Below, piece by piece: positions 1 to 8,292 of a stretch of DNA of 64,000 nucleotides. This DNA comes from Billgrantia desiderata (GTDB taxonomy: Bacteria; Pseudomonadota; Gammaproteobacteria; Pseudomonadales; Halomonadaceae): positions 62,001 through 126,000 of the forward strand of contig JAAQTN010000006.1 in the NCBI GenBank assembly GCA_011742915.1. Direction: 5' to 3'. Every line of letters begins with the position of its first letter. The first letter of the stretch is position 1. The position numbers and the translations under genes were made by a program. The notes beneath the pieces were generated by a model, which searched no databases, was not told the DNA's origin, and saw only the letters and a program-made list of their open reading frames with translations.

Positions 1-273
1 GCCCACAACGAGGTGCTGGATGCCTGGGTCAAGCGCGGCGTGCCCGGACTCCTGGCCCTGCTGGGCCTCTACTTCACTCCCCTGTGGCTGTTCGCTCGCG
101 GGGTGGGGGCCGGCTCGGGGGAACGCCGCGCCCTGGCCGTGGCGGGCACGCTGGTGCCGGTGGCCTTCATCGACTTCGGCCTGACCTACTGCTTTCTGGC
201 GTATCCCGCCGGTAGCCTGATCTACGCGCTGTTGATTGCAACGCTGTGGGGGCTCTACCGACAGGCGCGCTGA
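1..273 (+). CDS. O-antigen ligase-like membrane protein (C-terminal part)
   Basis: Open from the first base of the window, so the 5' end lies outside; 90 residues remain. It opens with AHNEVLDAWVKRGVPGLLAL, which resembles the conserved region of the Wzy_C/WaaL ligase-polymerase family (a short His-Asn motif followed by a Gly-rich membrane segment). Two or three hydrophobic segments follow and the protein ends in a short basic tail. Family members join O-antigen or other glycans to lipid A-core in the inner membrane. The 3' end overlaps the convergent AlkB-like gene by 19 bases. With only the C-terminus visible, ligase and polymerase cannot be told apart. Confidence 0.6.
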   Translation, partial: AHNEVLDAWVKRGVPGLLALLGLYFTPLWLFARGVGAGSGERRALAVAGTLVPVAFIDFGLTYCFLAYPAGSLIYALLIATLWGLYRQAR

Positions 274-896
274 TCGTCGGCTGAAGAATCTCCGCCCGGC
301 ACCAGGACCTGGCGGAAGGTCAGGCTGATGCGCAGGCCGGGTATGCGCCGGGGCAGCAGCGCATGCTGCAGCTGGGCCTGACAGCCGGGGCCCATGACCA
401 GCAGGCTGTCGTGGGGCAGCCAGACGTTGAAGGGCTTGGCGTCACCGCGTTTCCAGCGGAAGCGCAGCGGCCTCTCGGCGCCCAGCGAGAGGGCGGCAAT
501 GACGGGGTCGCGTCCCAGCTCCGGCTCGTCGTCGCTGTGCCAGCCCATGCGCTCGTTACCGTCCTCGTAGCGGTTCAACAGCACGCTGTTGAAGCGTGCC
601 CGCAATCCCAGCTCCTCCAGCAGAGAGACGACCCTGTTGCGCAGCGCCGCAACCGTGGGGTGCCAGGGCTCGGGCTGGAAATCTCGCCCGGAATAGCGGT
701 AGTGGGCTTCGTCATCGCCCATCCATACCTGAGTGCGCGGTATCGGGTGCTCGCGACCGTACAGTTTCAGGGCAGGGCGCTGCCAGGCCAGCTCGGCGTT
801 CAATGTCGCGAGCGCCCGGTCGGCTTCGGATTCGCCGAGCACACCCTGGCAACGGTACAAGGCGGGTGATGCCGTGAGCCGTTGCCATTCCGCCAT
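255..896 (-). CDS. AlkB-family 2-oxoglutarate/Fe(II) dioxygenase (DNA repair)
   Basis: A 213-residue protein of the AlkB family, which oxidatively removes methyl groups from damaged bases in nucleic acid. The iron ligands are visible as H120-x-D122 (in MGWHSDDEPELG) and H178, and the 2-oxoglutarate-binding Arg as R189 (RISLTFRQ). The NRYEDGNERMGWHSDDE block is typical of the ALKBH2-like branch. I chose the ATG at 896 because an AGGAG lies 8 bases upstream; the in-frame ATG at 902 would be only 2 bases from it. The much longer open frame to 1061 lacks family similarity. The gene follows the LysM lipoprotein closely on the same strand. Confidence 0.88.
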   Translation of the reverse strand: MAEWQRLTASPALYRCQGVLGESEADRALATLNAELAWQRPALKLYGREHPIPRTQVWMGDDEAHYRYSGRDFQPEPWHPTVAALRNRVVSLLEELGLRARFNSVLLNRYEDGNERMGWHSDDEPELGRDPVIAALSLGAERPLRFRWKRGDAKPFNVWLPHDSLLVMGPGCQAQLQHALLPRRIPGLRISLTFRQVLVPGGDSSADDQRACR

Positions 897-907
897 CGCC
901 ATCTCTC

Positions 908-1891
908 CTAGCGCAGTACCCGCCGGGGGTCGATGGGCTTGCCGCCGAGGCGCATGTCGAACAGCAGGTCGAAACGCTCCGTGGCATTGCTGAAGCCGAC
1001 ATCGCACAGCGGGGTTCCCCGCGTGACGCGAGCGCCGTCCGTCACCAGCACGTTGTCGCACAGCGCGTAGACGCTCTGCAGATTGTCGGCGTGGTGCACG
1101 ATCACCACACGTCCGAGCTGGCGCATGCTGCCGGCGAAGCGCACGTCGCCGTCCGCCACCGCCTTGGCCTGCGCGCCGCGGTTGGTGGCCAACAGCATCG
1201 GCTGCAGGGTGCCGTGATTGTCGGCGCCGTAGGAGCGCACGATGCGATAGTCATCCAGCGGCCAGGGCCAGTTGCGTGCCGAAGAGGGAATGTTGCCGGT
1301 AGCGGGTGGCGGCGGTGTGGAAGTCCCCGCCGGGGCGCTGGCGCTGCTCGCACGGCTGGCCGCCGCAGCCGACGAGCTCGGCGCACCCGATGAGCTCGCC
1401 GTAGCCGCGGCGCCGCCGCGCAGGGGCACCTGAATGATCTGGCCTACCCGCAGCCGCGTCGGTTCCACCCCCGGGTTGGCGGCCTGGATGCGCGCCGGCG
1501 TGGTGCCGAAGCGTCGGGCTACGGCCGAATAGGTGTCGCCGGGACGAATCTGATAGCGGTAGGGGCCGCCCGAGGGCGCGCGCTCCTGCTGGGTGGGAAT
1601 CAGCAGGCGCTGACCGACCGCCAGGCGGTTGGGATTGACGTCGGGATTGAAGCGTTGCAAGCGGGCCAACGGCACGTCGGCGCGTGCCGCAATGCTGCCC
1701 AGGGTATCGCCGCGCTGAACCACGACCCAACCGCCAGAGATGCCTGGAGCGTCGCTGCGTTGAGGGTCGCTGCTGCGCTGAACGCTACCGCTGGGCGAGG
1801 CGCAGCCGGTCAGGAGCAATGACAGAGTGCAAAGCAGTGTCAGCGCGAGTCGAGCGCCTGGTCTTTTTCCTGCCACAGGGCGTTCAGCCAT
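908..1891 (-). CDS. LysM and degenerate M23 (LytM) domain lipoprotein, NlpD-like
   Basis: A 327-residue envelope protein with a lipobox (LLLTGC) after a short basic N-terminus, two LysM peptidoglycan-binding domains (about residues 52-98 and 110-156), a long Ala/Ser/Pro linker and a C-terminal M23-like domain. The metallopeptidase motifs look lost: where active enzymes have a His in a YAH-type motif this one has YALCDN, and no HxxxD is seen. That fits the non-catalytic LytM factors (NlpD, EnvC), which activate cell-wall amidases at division. The start overlaps the end of the upstream acyltransferase by 52 bases; a GTG at 1876 would also keep the signal peptide. Specific orthology to NlpD is an inference. 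Confidence 0.72.
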   Translation of the reverse strand: MAERPVAGKRPGARLALTLLCTLSLLLTGCASPSGSVQRSSDPQRSDAPGISGGWVVVQRGDTLGSIAARADVPLARLQRFNPDVNPNRLAVGQRLLIPTQQERAPSGGPYRYQIRPGDTYSAVARRFGTTPARIQAANPGVEPTRLRVGQIIQVPLRGGAAATASSSGAPSSSAAAASRASSASAPAGTSTPPPPATGNIPSSARNWPWPLDDYRIVRSYGADNHGTLQPMLLATNRGAQAKAVADGDVRFAGSMRQLGRVVIVHHADNLQSVYALCDNVLVTDGARVTRGTPLCDVGFSNATERFDLLFDMRLGGKPIDPRRVLR

Positions 1892-2709
1892 GTATGGAAG
1901 CGTTCCTTGTAGTGCGGGTCGTCATGGTAACGGCTGTCGAGCATCCATTCGGGGACGTCGAGACGTCGGGCATCGAGCGTAATCCGGCCTTCGCGGCCGC
2001 ACAGGAAGCCCCAGAAGGTCGGCTGGGGATTCTCGTAGTGCAGCGTGACGTCGAGGATGCCGTCTAGCTGTTCGCCCAGGTGGCTCAGCACCTGGGCGAC
2101 ACCGCCGGCCTTGGGCCGAAGCAGGTGGCGGAATGGACTATTCTGCGCGTCGCGCTTGGCCGGGGTAAATCGGGTGCCTTCAACGAAGTTGAAGATCGCC
2201 AACGGCATCTCTCGAGCGCGCTCGCACATCAGCTCGGTGGCCTTGCGGTCGACGTCGGCGAGCTGGGGGCGACGCGCGATCTGCTCGCGACTGTAGCGGC
2301 GCATGAAAGGGTACTCGAGCGCCCACCAGGCAAGGCCGACGATGGGAATCCAGATGAGTTGCTGCTTGAGGAAGAAGCGCGGCATGGGAATACGCCGGTG
2401 CAGCACCATCAGCAGCATGAAGATGTCGGTCCAGCTGCGGTGGTTGGAGATCACCAGCCAGTGCTGCCCGGGCGACAGTCCCTCGGGCAGGGTGGCATCG
2501 AGCCGCGGCTTCAGCCAGTGGCGCATCCACCACAGGTTGCAGCCGATCCAGTTCAGTGCCACGCCGTTCAGGCCGCGCAGCACGATCAGGCGCAGCGGGC
2601 GAGTCGGGGTGATCAGCTTGAGCAGGGTCAACAGAATCAGGGGGATCGACCAGAACAGGGTGTTGATCACCAGTAGCAGTACGCTGATGAGCCCTTTCAG
2701 GGGCGCCAT
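1840..2709 (-). CDS. yihG: YihG-like 1-acyl-glycerol-3-phosphate acyltransferase
   Basis: A 289-residue membrane acyltransferase of the PlsC superfamily. The catalytic HX4D motif is NHRSWTD at residues 89-95 and the glycerol-phosphate-binding motif is EGTR at 177-180 (FVEGTRFT). A hydrophobic N-terminal anchor spans about residues 8-33. Family members transfer a fatty acyl chain to lysophosphatidic acid at the inner membrane; the length and arrangement fit the YihG/LCLAT1-like branch rather than essential PlsC, which is usually about 245 residues. An AAGGAG-like site is replaced here by a weaker CAAGGAGTCAGG arrangement upstream of the ATG. The stop lies inside the next gene. Confidence 0.82.
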   Translation of the reverse strand: MAPLKGLISVLLLVINTLFWSIPLILLTLLKLITPTRPLRLIVLRGLNGVALNWIGCNLWWMRHWLKPRLDATLPEGLSPGQHWLVISNHRSWTDIFMLLMVLHRRIPMPRFFLKQQLIWIPIVGLAWWALEYPFMRRYSREQIARRPQLADVDRKATELMCERAREMPLAIFNFVEGTRFTPAKRDAQNSPFRHLLRPKAGGVAQVLSHLGEQLDGILDVTLHYENPQPTFWGFLCGREGRITLDARRLDVPEWMLDSRYHDDPHYKERFHTWLNALWQEKDQALDSR

Positions 2710-2841
2710 ACCTGACTCCTTGACCTTGGGAAATTCTGTACAAGTGCCTACGCGAGCGAATCGCTGCGGTACGCGGCGCTCGGGTGTGTGACGGTTAGGC
2801 GCACATGCTAATGGATAGTGCTCATGCTGCCCAGCGCTACA

Positions 2842-3738
2842 TTATGTGGGTGACGACTCGCAGAGCGTCGTCTGCAGCACTTCGTGCAGCGCCCGTGCGG
2901 CGATGGAGAGTTCCTGGCCGGCGCCCAGCACGATGCCCACGGTGCGCCGGATCTGCGGCTCGTACAGCGGCACGCAGCGAGCGCCGAGCTCGTGCATCTG
3001 TTCGCGACACAGCGAGGGTACGGCGCTGACGCCGAGCCCGCTGGCCACCATGCGACCCACCGTGGCCAGCTGATGGCTCTCGAACGCCACCGGCAGCTCC
3101 GACTGCTGTCTGGCCAGGGCCTGCTCCAGCAGGATGCGTACCATGGAAGGGCGCTGCAGCGTGATGAAGTCGTGGGCCAGCAGTGCCTTCCAGTCGACCG
3201 ACTCGGCCTCTGCCAGGGGCGAATCCGGCGGCAGGACCGCGACGAAGGTGTCGTCGAACAGCGGCAGGAAGTCGATGCCTTCGCGGGTTTCCGGCTCGAA
3301 GGCGATGCCGAGCTCGACCTGGCGTTGGCGCACCATGTCGATTACCTGCTCGTTGATCACGTCATGCACGGTGACGTTGACCCGGGGAAAGCGCAGGCGA
3401 AAACGGCGCAATGCACGCGGTAGGCGATTGCAGGCGATTGAGGGCATGGCGGCCAGTGCCACTCGCCCGAGCTGCAGCGTGAAGCGCTGGCGCAGCAACT
3501 CCTCGGCATTGTCCCAGTCGGCCAGCAGACGCTTGGCCAGCGGCAGCAGGGTCTCGCCTTCGGGAGTCAGCCGTACGCTGCGGGTGCTGCGAATCAGCAG
3601 CGGCCCACCCAGGGTCTCCTCGAGCCCCTTGATGGCCAGGCTCAGGGCCGGCTGTGACAGATGCAGCCGTTCGCAGGCCTGGGTGAAACTGAGCGTTTGC
3701 GCCACGGCCAGGAAGGCGCGTAGCTGCTTGATGGTCAT
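2842..3738 (-). CDS. LysR-family transcriptional regulator, probably of scoAB
   Basis: A 298-residue LysR-type regulator. The N-terminal winged helix-turn-helix (about residues 1-60, with [18 protein letters not shown]) is clear, followed by a long effector-binding domain. It is transcribed away from scoA across a 130-base AT-rich region holding a perfect 12-bp palindrome, the usual layout for a LysR regulator that controls its divergent neighbour. The likely target is therefore CoA transfer to acetoacetate or another 3-oxoacid. The effector cannot be read from the sequence. Confidence 0.85.
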   Translation of the reverse strand: MTIKQLRAFLAVAQTLSFTQACERLHLSQPALSLAIKGLEETLGGPLLIRSTRSVRLTPEGETLLPLAKRLLADWDNAEELLRQRFTLQLGRVALAAMPSIACNRLPRALRRFRLRFPRVNVTVHDVINEQVIDMVRQRQVELGIAFEPETREGIDFLPLFDDTFVAVLPPDSPLAEAESVDWKALLAHDFITLQRPSMVRILLEQALARQQSELPVAFESHQLATVGRMVASGLGVSAVPSLCREQMHELGARCVPLYEPQIRRTVGIVLGAGQELSIAARALHEVLQTTLCESSPT

Positions 3739-3767
3739 GTTGTGTCGCCCGTTTTATAAGTTGTTCA

Positions 3768-3779
3768 TATCAATTGATA
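3768..3779. promoter_or_regulatory. Palindromic candidate operator between lysR and scoA
   Basis: TATCAATTGATA is a perfect 12-bp palindrome in the AT-rich gap between the divergent LysR gene and scoA. Its size and T...A ends fit a LysR-type binding site (T-N11-A class) and the surrounding stretch (3750-3800) is the only AT-rich DNA nearby. Assignment as the operator is inferred from position. Confidence 0.45.
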
Positions 3780-3868
3780 AGAAAAACAAACTTAACAAAT
3801 ATATTGGCGGGGTCAACACTGGTCAGGTACTTTCATTTGACCACTTCACAACAAGACGAGGCTTTGCG

Positions 3869-4570
3869 ATGTCAGGTTTCGACAAGCGCGTGTATTCCTA
3901 CGAAGAAGCGATGGACGGCATCGAAAGCGGCATGACCCTGGTAGCCGGCGGCTTCGGCCTGTGCGGGATCCCGGAAAACCTGATTGCCGAGGTCAAGCGT
4001 CGCGGCGTCAAGGATCTGACCGTCATCTCCAACAACTGCGGCGTCGACGGCTTCGGTCTGGGCCTGCTGCTGGAAGACAAGCAGATCAAGCGCTTCTACG
4101 CCTCCTATGTGGGTGAGAATGCCCTGTTCGAGCAGCAGATGCTCAACGAGGAGATCGAAGTCATCCTGACCCCGCAGGGCACCCTGGCCGAGAAGATGCG
4201 CGCCGGCGGCGCCGGCATTCCCGCCTTCTATACGGCGACCGGCTACGGCACGCCGATCGGCGAGGGCAAGGAGGTGCGCGAGTTCAACGGTCGCCATTAC
4301 ATCCTCGAGGAAGCGTTCCACGCCGATTTCGCCATCGTCAAGGGCTGGAAGGCCGACCGCTACGGCAACGTGGTGTATCGCGACACGGCGCAGAACTTCA
4401 ACCCGCTGGCCGCCACCTGCGGCAAGATCACCGTGGTGGAGGTCGAGGAGATCGTCGAGCCGGGCGAGCTGCGCCCCGACCAGATCCATACGCCGGGTAT
4501 CTACGTCGACCGCATCATCCAGGGCACCTTCGAGAAGCGTATCGAGAAGCGCACGGTGCGCGAAGGCTGA
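3869..4570 (+). CDS. scoA: 3-oxoacid CoA-transferase subunit A
   Basis: A 233-residue alpha subunit of a two-subunit family I CoA-transferase, which moves CoA from succinyl-CoA (or acetyl-CoA) to acetoacetate. The CoA-binding glycine-rich stretch [14 protein letters not shown] lies at about residues 27-40 and [12 protein letters not shown] at about 58-69, both typical of ScoA/PcaI/AtoD proteins. The open frame extends far upstream through the lysR region, but the ATG at 3869 has a GAGG 7 bases upstream and starts where the family begins. Gene B follows 77 bases later, forming an operon. With bdhA 4 kb away this suggests use of 3-hydroxybutyrate or polyhydroxybutyrate breakdown products. Confidence 0.88.
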   Translation: MSGFDKRVYSYEEAMDGIESGMTLVAGGFGLCGIPENLIAEVKRRGVKDLTVISNNCGVDGFGLGLLLEDKQIKRFYASYVGENALFEQQMLNEEIEVILTPQGTLAEKMRAGGAGIPAFYTATGYGTPIGEGKEVREFNGRHYILEEAFHADFAIVKGWKADRYGNVVYRDTAQNFNPLAATCGKITVVEVEEIVEPGELRPDQIHTPGIYVDRIIQGTFEKRIEKRTVREG

Positions 4571-4647
4571 GCCGCCGGCACCGCCGCAGCCGGCAGTGAC
4601 CGGCATCGATCGTATCGCTTCTCCACCGAACACAAGAGGCAAACAAG

Positions 4648-5307
4648 ATGGCACTGACTCGCGAACAGATGGCACAGCGCGTGGCGCAAGAGCTCAAGGA
4701 CGGTTTCTACGTCAACCTGGGGATCGGCATTCCCACACTGGTGGCCAATTACGTACCGGAAGGCATCGACGTGATGCTGCAATCGGAAAACGGCCTGCTC
4801 GGCATGGGGCGCTTCCCCACCGAGGACGAGGTCGATCCGGACATGATCAATGCCGGCAAGCAGACTGTGACGGCCCGCCCCGGAGCGGCCATCTTCAATT
4901 CTGCGGAATCCTTCGCCATGATCCGTGGCGGCCATGTCGACCTGACCGTGCTCGGCGCCTTCGAGGTGGATCAGGAGGGCAACATCGCCTCGTGGATGGT
5001 GCCCGGCAAGCTGATCAAGGGCATGGGCGGCGCCATGGATCTGGTGGCGGGTGCCGAGAACATCATCTGCACCATGACCCATGCCTCCAAGCACGGCGAA
5101 TCCAAACTGCTCGAGAAGTGCACGCTGCCGCTGACCGGCGCCGGCTGCATCAACCGCGTGCTCACCGATCTCGCTTACCTGGAGATCGAGAACGGCGCCT
5201 TCGTCCTCAAGGAGCGCGCCCCGGGTGTGAGCGTGGAGGAGATCGTCGAGAAGACCGCCGGCAAGCTGATCGTGCCCGACCACGTGCCGGAAATGACCTT
5301 CGACTGA
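4648..5307 (+). CDS. scoB: 3-oxoacid CoA-transferase subunit B
   Basis: A 219-residue beta subunit and partner of ScoA. It carries the catalytic glutamate motif SENGLLGMG (about residues 50-58), where Glu forms the covalent CoA thioester, and the GGHVDLTVLGAFEVD block of the family. The start has a GAGG about 9 bases upstream. A strong hairpin terminator follows at 5378. The subunits form an alpha2-beta2 cytoplasmic enzyme. Substrate choice between acetoacetate and 3-oxoadipate cannot be settled by eye; no other beta-ketoadipate genes are present, which favours acetoacetate. Confidence 0.88.
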   Translation: MALTREQMAQRVAQELKDGFYVNLGIGIPTLVANYVPEGIDVMLQSENGLLGMGRFPTEDEVDPDMINAGKQTVTARPGAAIFNSAESFAMIRGGHVDLTVLGAFEVDQEGNIASWMVPGKLIKGMGGAMDLVAGAENIICTMTHASKHGESKLLEKCTLPLTGAGCINRVLTDLAYLEIENGAFVLKERAPGVSVEEIVEKTAGKLIVPDHVPEMTFD

Positions 5308-5377
5308 CGCGCCAGCAGCCCAGCAACGTGCTCGAACCGATCGGCGATGCCGGTCGGTTCGGCTGCGCTACCAGGCT

Positions 5378-5408
5378 CGAGCCCTCATTCAGGGCTCGGG
5401 CCTTTTCA
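5378..5408 (+). terminator. Terminator after scoAB
   Basis: Perfect 8-bp stem CGAGCCCT / AGGGCTCG with a 5-base loop, followed by GGGCCTTTT. It fits an intrinsic terminator 70 bases after scoB. Confidence 0.75.
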
Positions 5409-5495
5409 TTGCTGGGGGGTGATGAATTTATGACCAGCTCAAGCAAAGCGCGCCGCTATCGGAATGTCGCCGCTTGTCACGCTGTCTTGCACAGC

Positions 5496-5520
5496 GTTAT
5501 CCACAATTTCTGTGGATAAC
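5496..5520. repeat. Perfect palindrome of two DnaA-box consensus sequences
   Basis: GTTATCCACA and TGTGGATAAC form a perfect 10-bp inverted repeat around a 5-base AT-rich loop. Each arm contains TTATCCACA, the consensus high-affinity DnaA box, at 5497-5505 (+) and 5511-5519 (-). It lies in the convergent gap between scoB and the DUF1338-like gene, 13 bases past the stop of the latter. There is no T-tract, so a plain terminator is less likely. Confidence 0.6.
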
Positions 5521-5532
5521 GCAGGCGAGCCC

Positions 5533-6300
5533 TCAGGTGATCTCGCAGCGGGTGTGGTGGGGCAGCAGGAGCTCCACGGCACGCTCGTGGTCGCTGCTCA
5601 GGCGCTTCTGCATCAGGGCCAGGCCGCCCAGGCAGATCCGGTGCTCGTCTCCTTCGGCGAAGGCCAGACGCTGCGAACAGGTCGGATAGAAGCGGTACTC
5701 GAGCAGTGGCGATACCGGGAAGATGCCGTGCTGGCGCTCTTCGCTGCCTTCGAGTCCGGCAGCCGCAAGAGCATCGTCGAGCAGCTCGAAGCGGCTGCCC
5801 AGTCGTTCGCAGTCGAAACCGGCGTGATGCACACTGGGCCCCATCACGGCAATCCAGGCCGCCAGCGGGTGGGCGTCGTGGAGCGTGAGGTAGTCGTTCC
5901 AGTTGGGCATGGCCCAGGGACGCCCGCGGCACAGCAGGTTCTTGCCGCGGGTGTCCTGGGGATGGGTCCGACTCACCAGCTCGGTCAGCCTTTCCCGCGG
6001 TTCCCGCGACAGCGTGCCGAGCTGGAGTTCTGCCAGCACCAGCCAGGTGCCGTCTTCCGGCGGTGCCAGCAGGCACACCAGCAAGCCACGGTCGGCCATG
6101 GCGTAGCGGTGCACGGGGCGGTAGCCGAGGTGGCCCAGCGTCGGCAGCAGGTCCTGCGTGCTGAAGGGAGGCTGGCTGAGCGTGAGCAGGGTCAGGTATT
6201 CGACCGGTGCATCCGTCGGCCACAGGCGAAGCATTCCCACATCGGGATGATGGTGGATGTAATCGAGCCAGAGTTGCTGCAGGAATTCTTCCCGTTGCAT
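5533..6300 (-). CDS. DUF1338-like protein lacking a canonical metal-site His
   Basis: A 255-residue soluble protein of uncertain role. Spacing of several blocks resembles short DUF1338 proteins (the HglS/YdcJ 2-oxoadipate dioxygenase family): an N-terminal FLQQLWLDYI, a middle LGYRPVHRY, then AAWIAVMGPSVHHAGFD, and a C-terminal FPVSPLLEYRF. In active members the metal is held by two His and one Glu; the second His may correspond to one in SVHHAG, but the NDHVA-type motif near residue 35 reads DAPVEYL without His. It is a single gene between convergent scoB and grxA. If the family match is right it may be an inactive or altered enzyme. Confidence 0.45.
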   Translation of the reverse strand: MQREEFLQQLWLDYIHHHPDVGMLRLWPTDAPVEYLTLLTLSQPPFSTQDLLPTLGHLGYRPVHRYAMADRGLLVCLLAPPEDGTWLVLAELQLGTLSREPRERLTELVSRTHPQDTRGKNLLCRGRPWAMPNWNDYLTLHDAHPLAAWIAVMGPSVHHAGFDCERLGSRFELLDDALAAAGLEGSEERQHGIFPVSPLLEYRFYPTCSQRLAFAEGDEHRICLGGLALMQKRLSSDHERAVELLLPHHTRCEIT

Positions 6301-6398
6301 CGTGCGGTTCCTTTGTCCGGATGCGCCTCGTATTGGACTTCAGTATAGGGGCTGGCCAGGAACGGCTTTCAACGCGGGGGGAACGTTAAACGGGAATT

Positions 6399-6440
6399 GA
6401 ACGCTAGCGCCGGGCCGGTATCGTACCGGCGCCGGCGTTC
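6399..6440 (-). terminator. Long hairpin after grxA
   Basis: GAACGC ... GCGTTC outer arms enclose a perfect GCCGGTA-TCG-TACCGGC stem-loop with further GC pairing between. It sits just past the grxA stop, before the DUF1338-like gene's promoter. No clear T-run, so intrinsic termination is plausible but not certain. Confidence 0.5.
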
Positions 6441-6447
6441 GGCAGGC

Positions 6448-6708
6448 TCATGCCATCAGGGCATTGTCGCGCACGTACTGATCGAATTCGGTGAAGCCGC
6501 CGACATGGTTCTGGTCGATGAATATCTGGGGTACGGTCGACACCGGTTTGCCGATGGTCTTCTCCAGGTCGGCCTTGCTGATGCCTTCGGCCCAGATGTC
6601 CACGTAGCGGTGTCCTTCGATCACGTTGGCGCTTTCCAGGCGCTGGGCGAGGTCCTGGGCACGCACGCAGAAGGGGCAGCCGGGACGACCGAAGATGACC
6701 ACGAACAT
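6448..6708 (-). CDS. grxA: Glutaredoxin 1-type (GrxA)
   Basis: An 86-residue glutaredoxin that reduces disulfides with glutathione. The active site is C11-P-F-C14, followed by VRAQDLAQRL; the YVDIWAEGISKADL and TVPQIFIDQNHVGGFTEF blocks match E. coli GrxA closely rather than GrxC. I chose the ATG at 6708: a GGAGA lies 8 bases upstream and the length equals the family's 85-87 residues, whereas the open frame to 6792 adds an unrelated leader. Likely partners are ribonucleotide reductase and other thiol enzymes. Glutathione reductase is encoded at 58.5 kb of the same window. Confidence 0.9.
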   Translation of the reverse strand: MFVVIFGRPGCPFCVRAQDLAQRLESANVIEGHRYVDIWAEGISKADLEKTIGKPVSTVPQIFIDQNHVGGFTEFDQYVRDNALMA

Positions 6709-6827
6709 AGAAGATGTCTCCTGAGGTGTTTTGTCTGGCGACATTGTGACGGATGAGAGCTGTCGGGGCCAATAGGGCGCTGCTAGCGACACGATTGGGG
6801 CGTGCTATTGCCGCGGCAACGCCAAGT

Positions 6828-7649
6828 TCAGTCATAGCGGAGTTCGTTGGCGTCGGCGGCGCGCAGTAGATCCCCCAGCTCGGCGTGAATCTCGGGTGCG
6901 CTGACCAGTATGTTCTCGCCGTAGAGATCTTCCGGAATGCCTGTCGGGCAGGGGTAGAGATGGCCGGTACGGGCCCCGGCCTCGCGGGCGATCAGCACGC
7001 CGGCGGCGAAGTCCCAGGGCGAAACGCTCTCGTAGTAGGCATCCAGACGGCCGCAGGCCACGTCGCACAGATCGAGGGCGGCGGAGCCGTTGCGGCGCAC
7101 GTCCTGACAGTGCTCCAGCACGGCCATCAGGCGGCGCATCAGCGGCGGGCGGCTGTCGCGCCGGTAGGGGAAGCCGGTGGCGACCAGGCAACGCTGCAGG
7201 TTGCCCGTGCGGCTGGCATGAATCGGCTTGCCGTTGCACCAGGCGCCCTGGCCGTAGAGGGCGGTATAGGTTTCGCCGAGAAATGGCGCATGCACCACGC
7301 CGAGGCGCGTCTTGCCTTCGCTGACCCAGGCGATGGAAACGGCCACGTGACGCAGGCCGTGCGCGAAGTTGACGGTACCGTCGATGGGATCGATGACCCA
7401 CAGCGACTCGGCCGTGCTCATCACTTCGCGGTCGGGTGTCAGCTCTTCGCTCAGCCGCTGTTCGCCGGGCAGGCTGGCCTCCAGGCGCTCGCTGATCAGG
7501 GTATCCACGGCCACGTCCACGTCGGTGACCAGCTCCTGGCCGTTCTTGAGACGCTGATTGAAGGCCTGGCCGTGCCTGGCCGCCACGATTTTCTCGCCGG
7601 CTTCCCGGGCGATGTCGATGGCAAGTTCGAGACGCTGCTGGGGGAGCAT
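6828..7649 (-). CDS. Inositol monophosphatase-family phosphatase
   Basis: A 273-residue Mg-dependent phosphatase. Metal-binding motifs are visible: an acidic SEEL near residue 68, DPIDGT in WVIDPIDGTVNFAHG (about residue 85), and the C-terminal SPWDFAAG with its Asp. The family includes SuhB (inositol-1-phosphatase and ribosome-biogenesis factor), CysQ and fructose-bisphosphatase-like enzymes. The ATG at 7649 has GAGGA 7 bases upstream; the in-frame ATG at 7655 would be too close to that site. It is divergent from the HybE-like gene. Divergence from SuhB, and its isolated position, leave the substrate open. Confidence 0.8.
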   Translation of the reverse strand: MLPQQRLELAIDIAREAGEKIVAARHGQAFNQRLKNGQELVTDVDVAVDTLISERLEASLPGEQRLSEELTPDREVMSTAESLWVIDPIDGTVNFAHGLRHVAVSIAWVSEGKTRLGVVHAPFLGETYTALYGQGAWCNGKPIHASRTGNLQRCLVATGFPYRRDSRPPLMRRLMAVLEHCQDVRRNGSAALDLCDVACGRLDAYYESVSPWDFAAGVLIAREAGARTGHLYPCPTGIPEDLYGENILVSAPEIHAELGDLLRAADANELRYD

Positions 7650-7761
7650 GGGCATTCCTCGTCGCGCATGGACCTGCCAGAATAGCAGCGATGAGGCGTT
7701 CTGCCGAACGGGGCGCCTGCCTTCACCTGCCCGTATCCACCTACCTGGAAAGGAGCATGCC

Positions 7762-8208
7762 ATGCTGGCCCCGACGCCCGAGCAGTACCGGCGCCTGAAC
7801 GAGATGGCCGAGGCCTGGCGGCGACGACAGGGTGCCGCACTCGAAGCGACACCGACCGCCAATCCGCTGCTGGATGTCGATGCGCTGTGCTTTCAGGCCA
7901 GCCCCGATCACGGCGAGGCGTCCGTCGGGCGCGACTACCTGGTGGGGGCCCTGGTCAGCCCCGTCTCGCTGTCGCTGGTGCTGTTTCCCGCCTTCTCCAG
8001 TGCGCGGGCGCCCGCCGAGGGCGAGCGGCGGGCCTTCGATCTGCCCTCGGGGCGCTATCCCTTCGTTGCCGAAGTGCTGGATGCGGATCTCTGGCTGTGG
8101 CGCTGCGAGCTGCTCGACGACCTGAGCGACCTGGAATCCCGTGAGGAAGGCAGCCGTCTGGCTCAGCGGCTGATGGAAAAGGTCATGACCCCCACTGGCG
8201 AAGCGTAA
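7762..8208 (+). CDS. HybE-like [NiFe]-hydrogenase chaperone family protein, orphan
   Basis: A 148-residue protein resembling the HybE/HupJ chaperone family (Pfam NiFe-hydrogenase-type chaperone): NPLLDVDALCF near residue 34, LVGALVSPVSLSLVLFPA near 62, and a PSGRYPFVAEVL block near 98. HybE family members protect the Tat-exported small subunit or process the large subunit of uptake hydrogenases. No hydrogenase structural or maturation gene is present within the window, so the role here is unknown. An AAGGAG 6 bases upstream fixes the start. The neighbours, a phosphatase and bdhA, give no functional hint. Confidence 0.6.
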   Translation: MLAPTPEQYRRLNEMAEAWRRRQGAALEATPTANPLLDVDALCFQASPDHGEASVGRDYLVGALVSPVSLSLVLFPAFSSARAPAEGERRAFDLPSGRYPFVAEVLDADLWLWRCELLDDLSDLESREEGSRLAQRLMEKVMTPTGEA

Positions 8209-8292
8209 GACTTCCGGTGGGCTGGTCGTGGCCGCGACCCCCGGCTTATGCTGGGGATCAGGTCTTCCATCGTCATGTAGAAGGATTTACCC

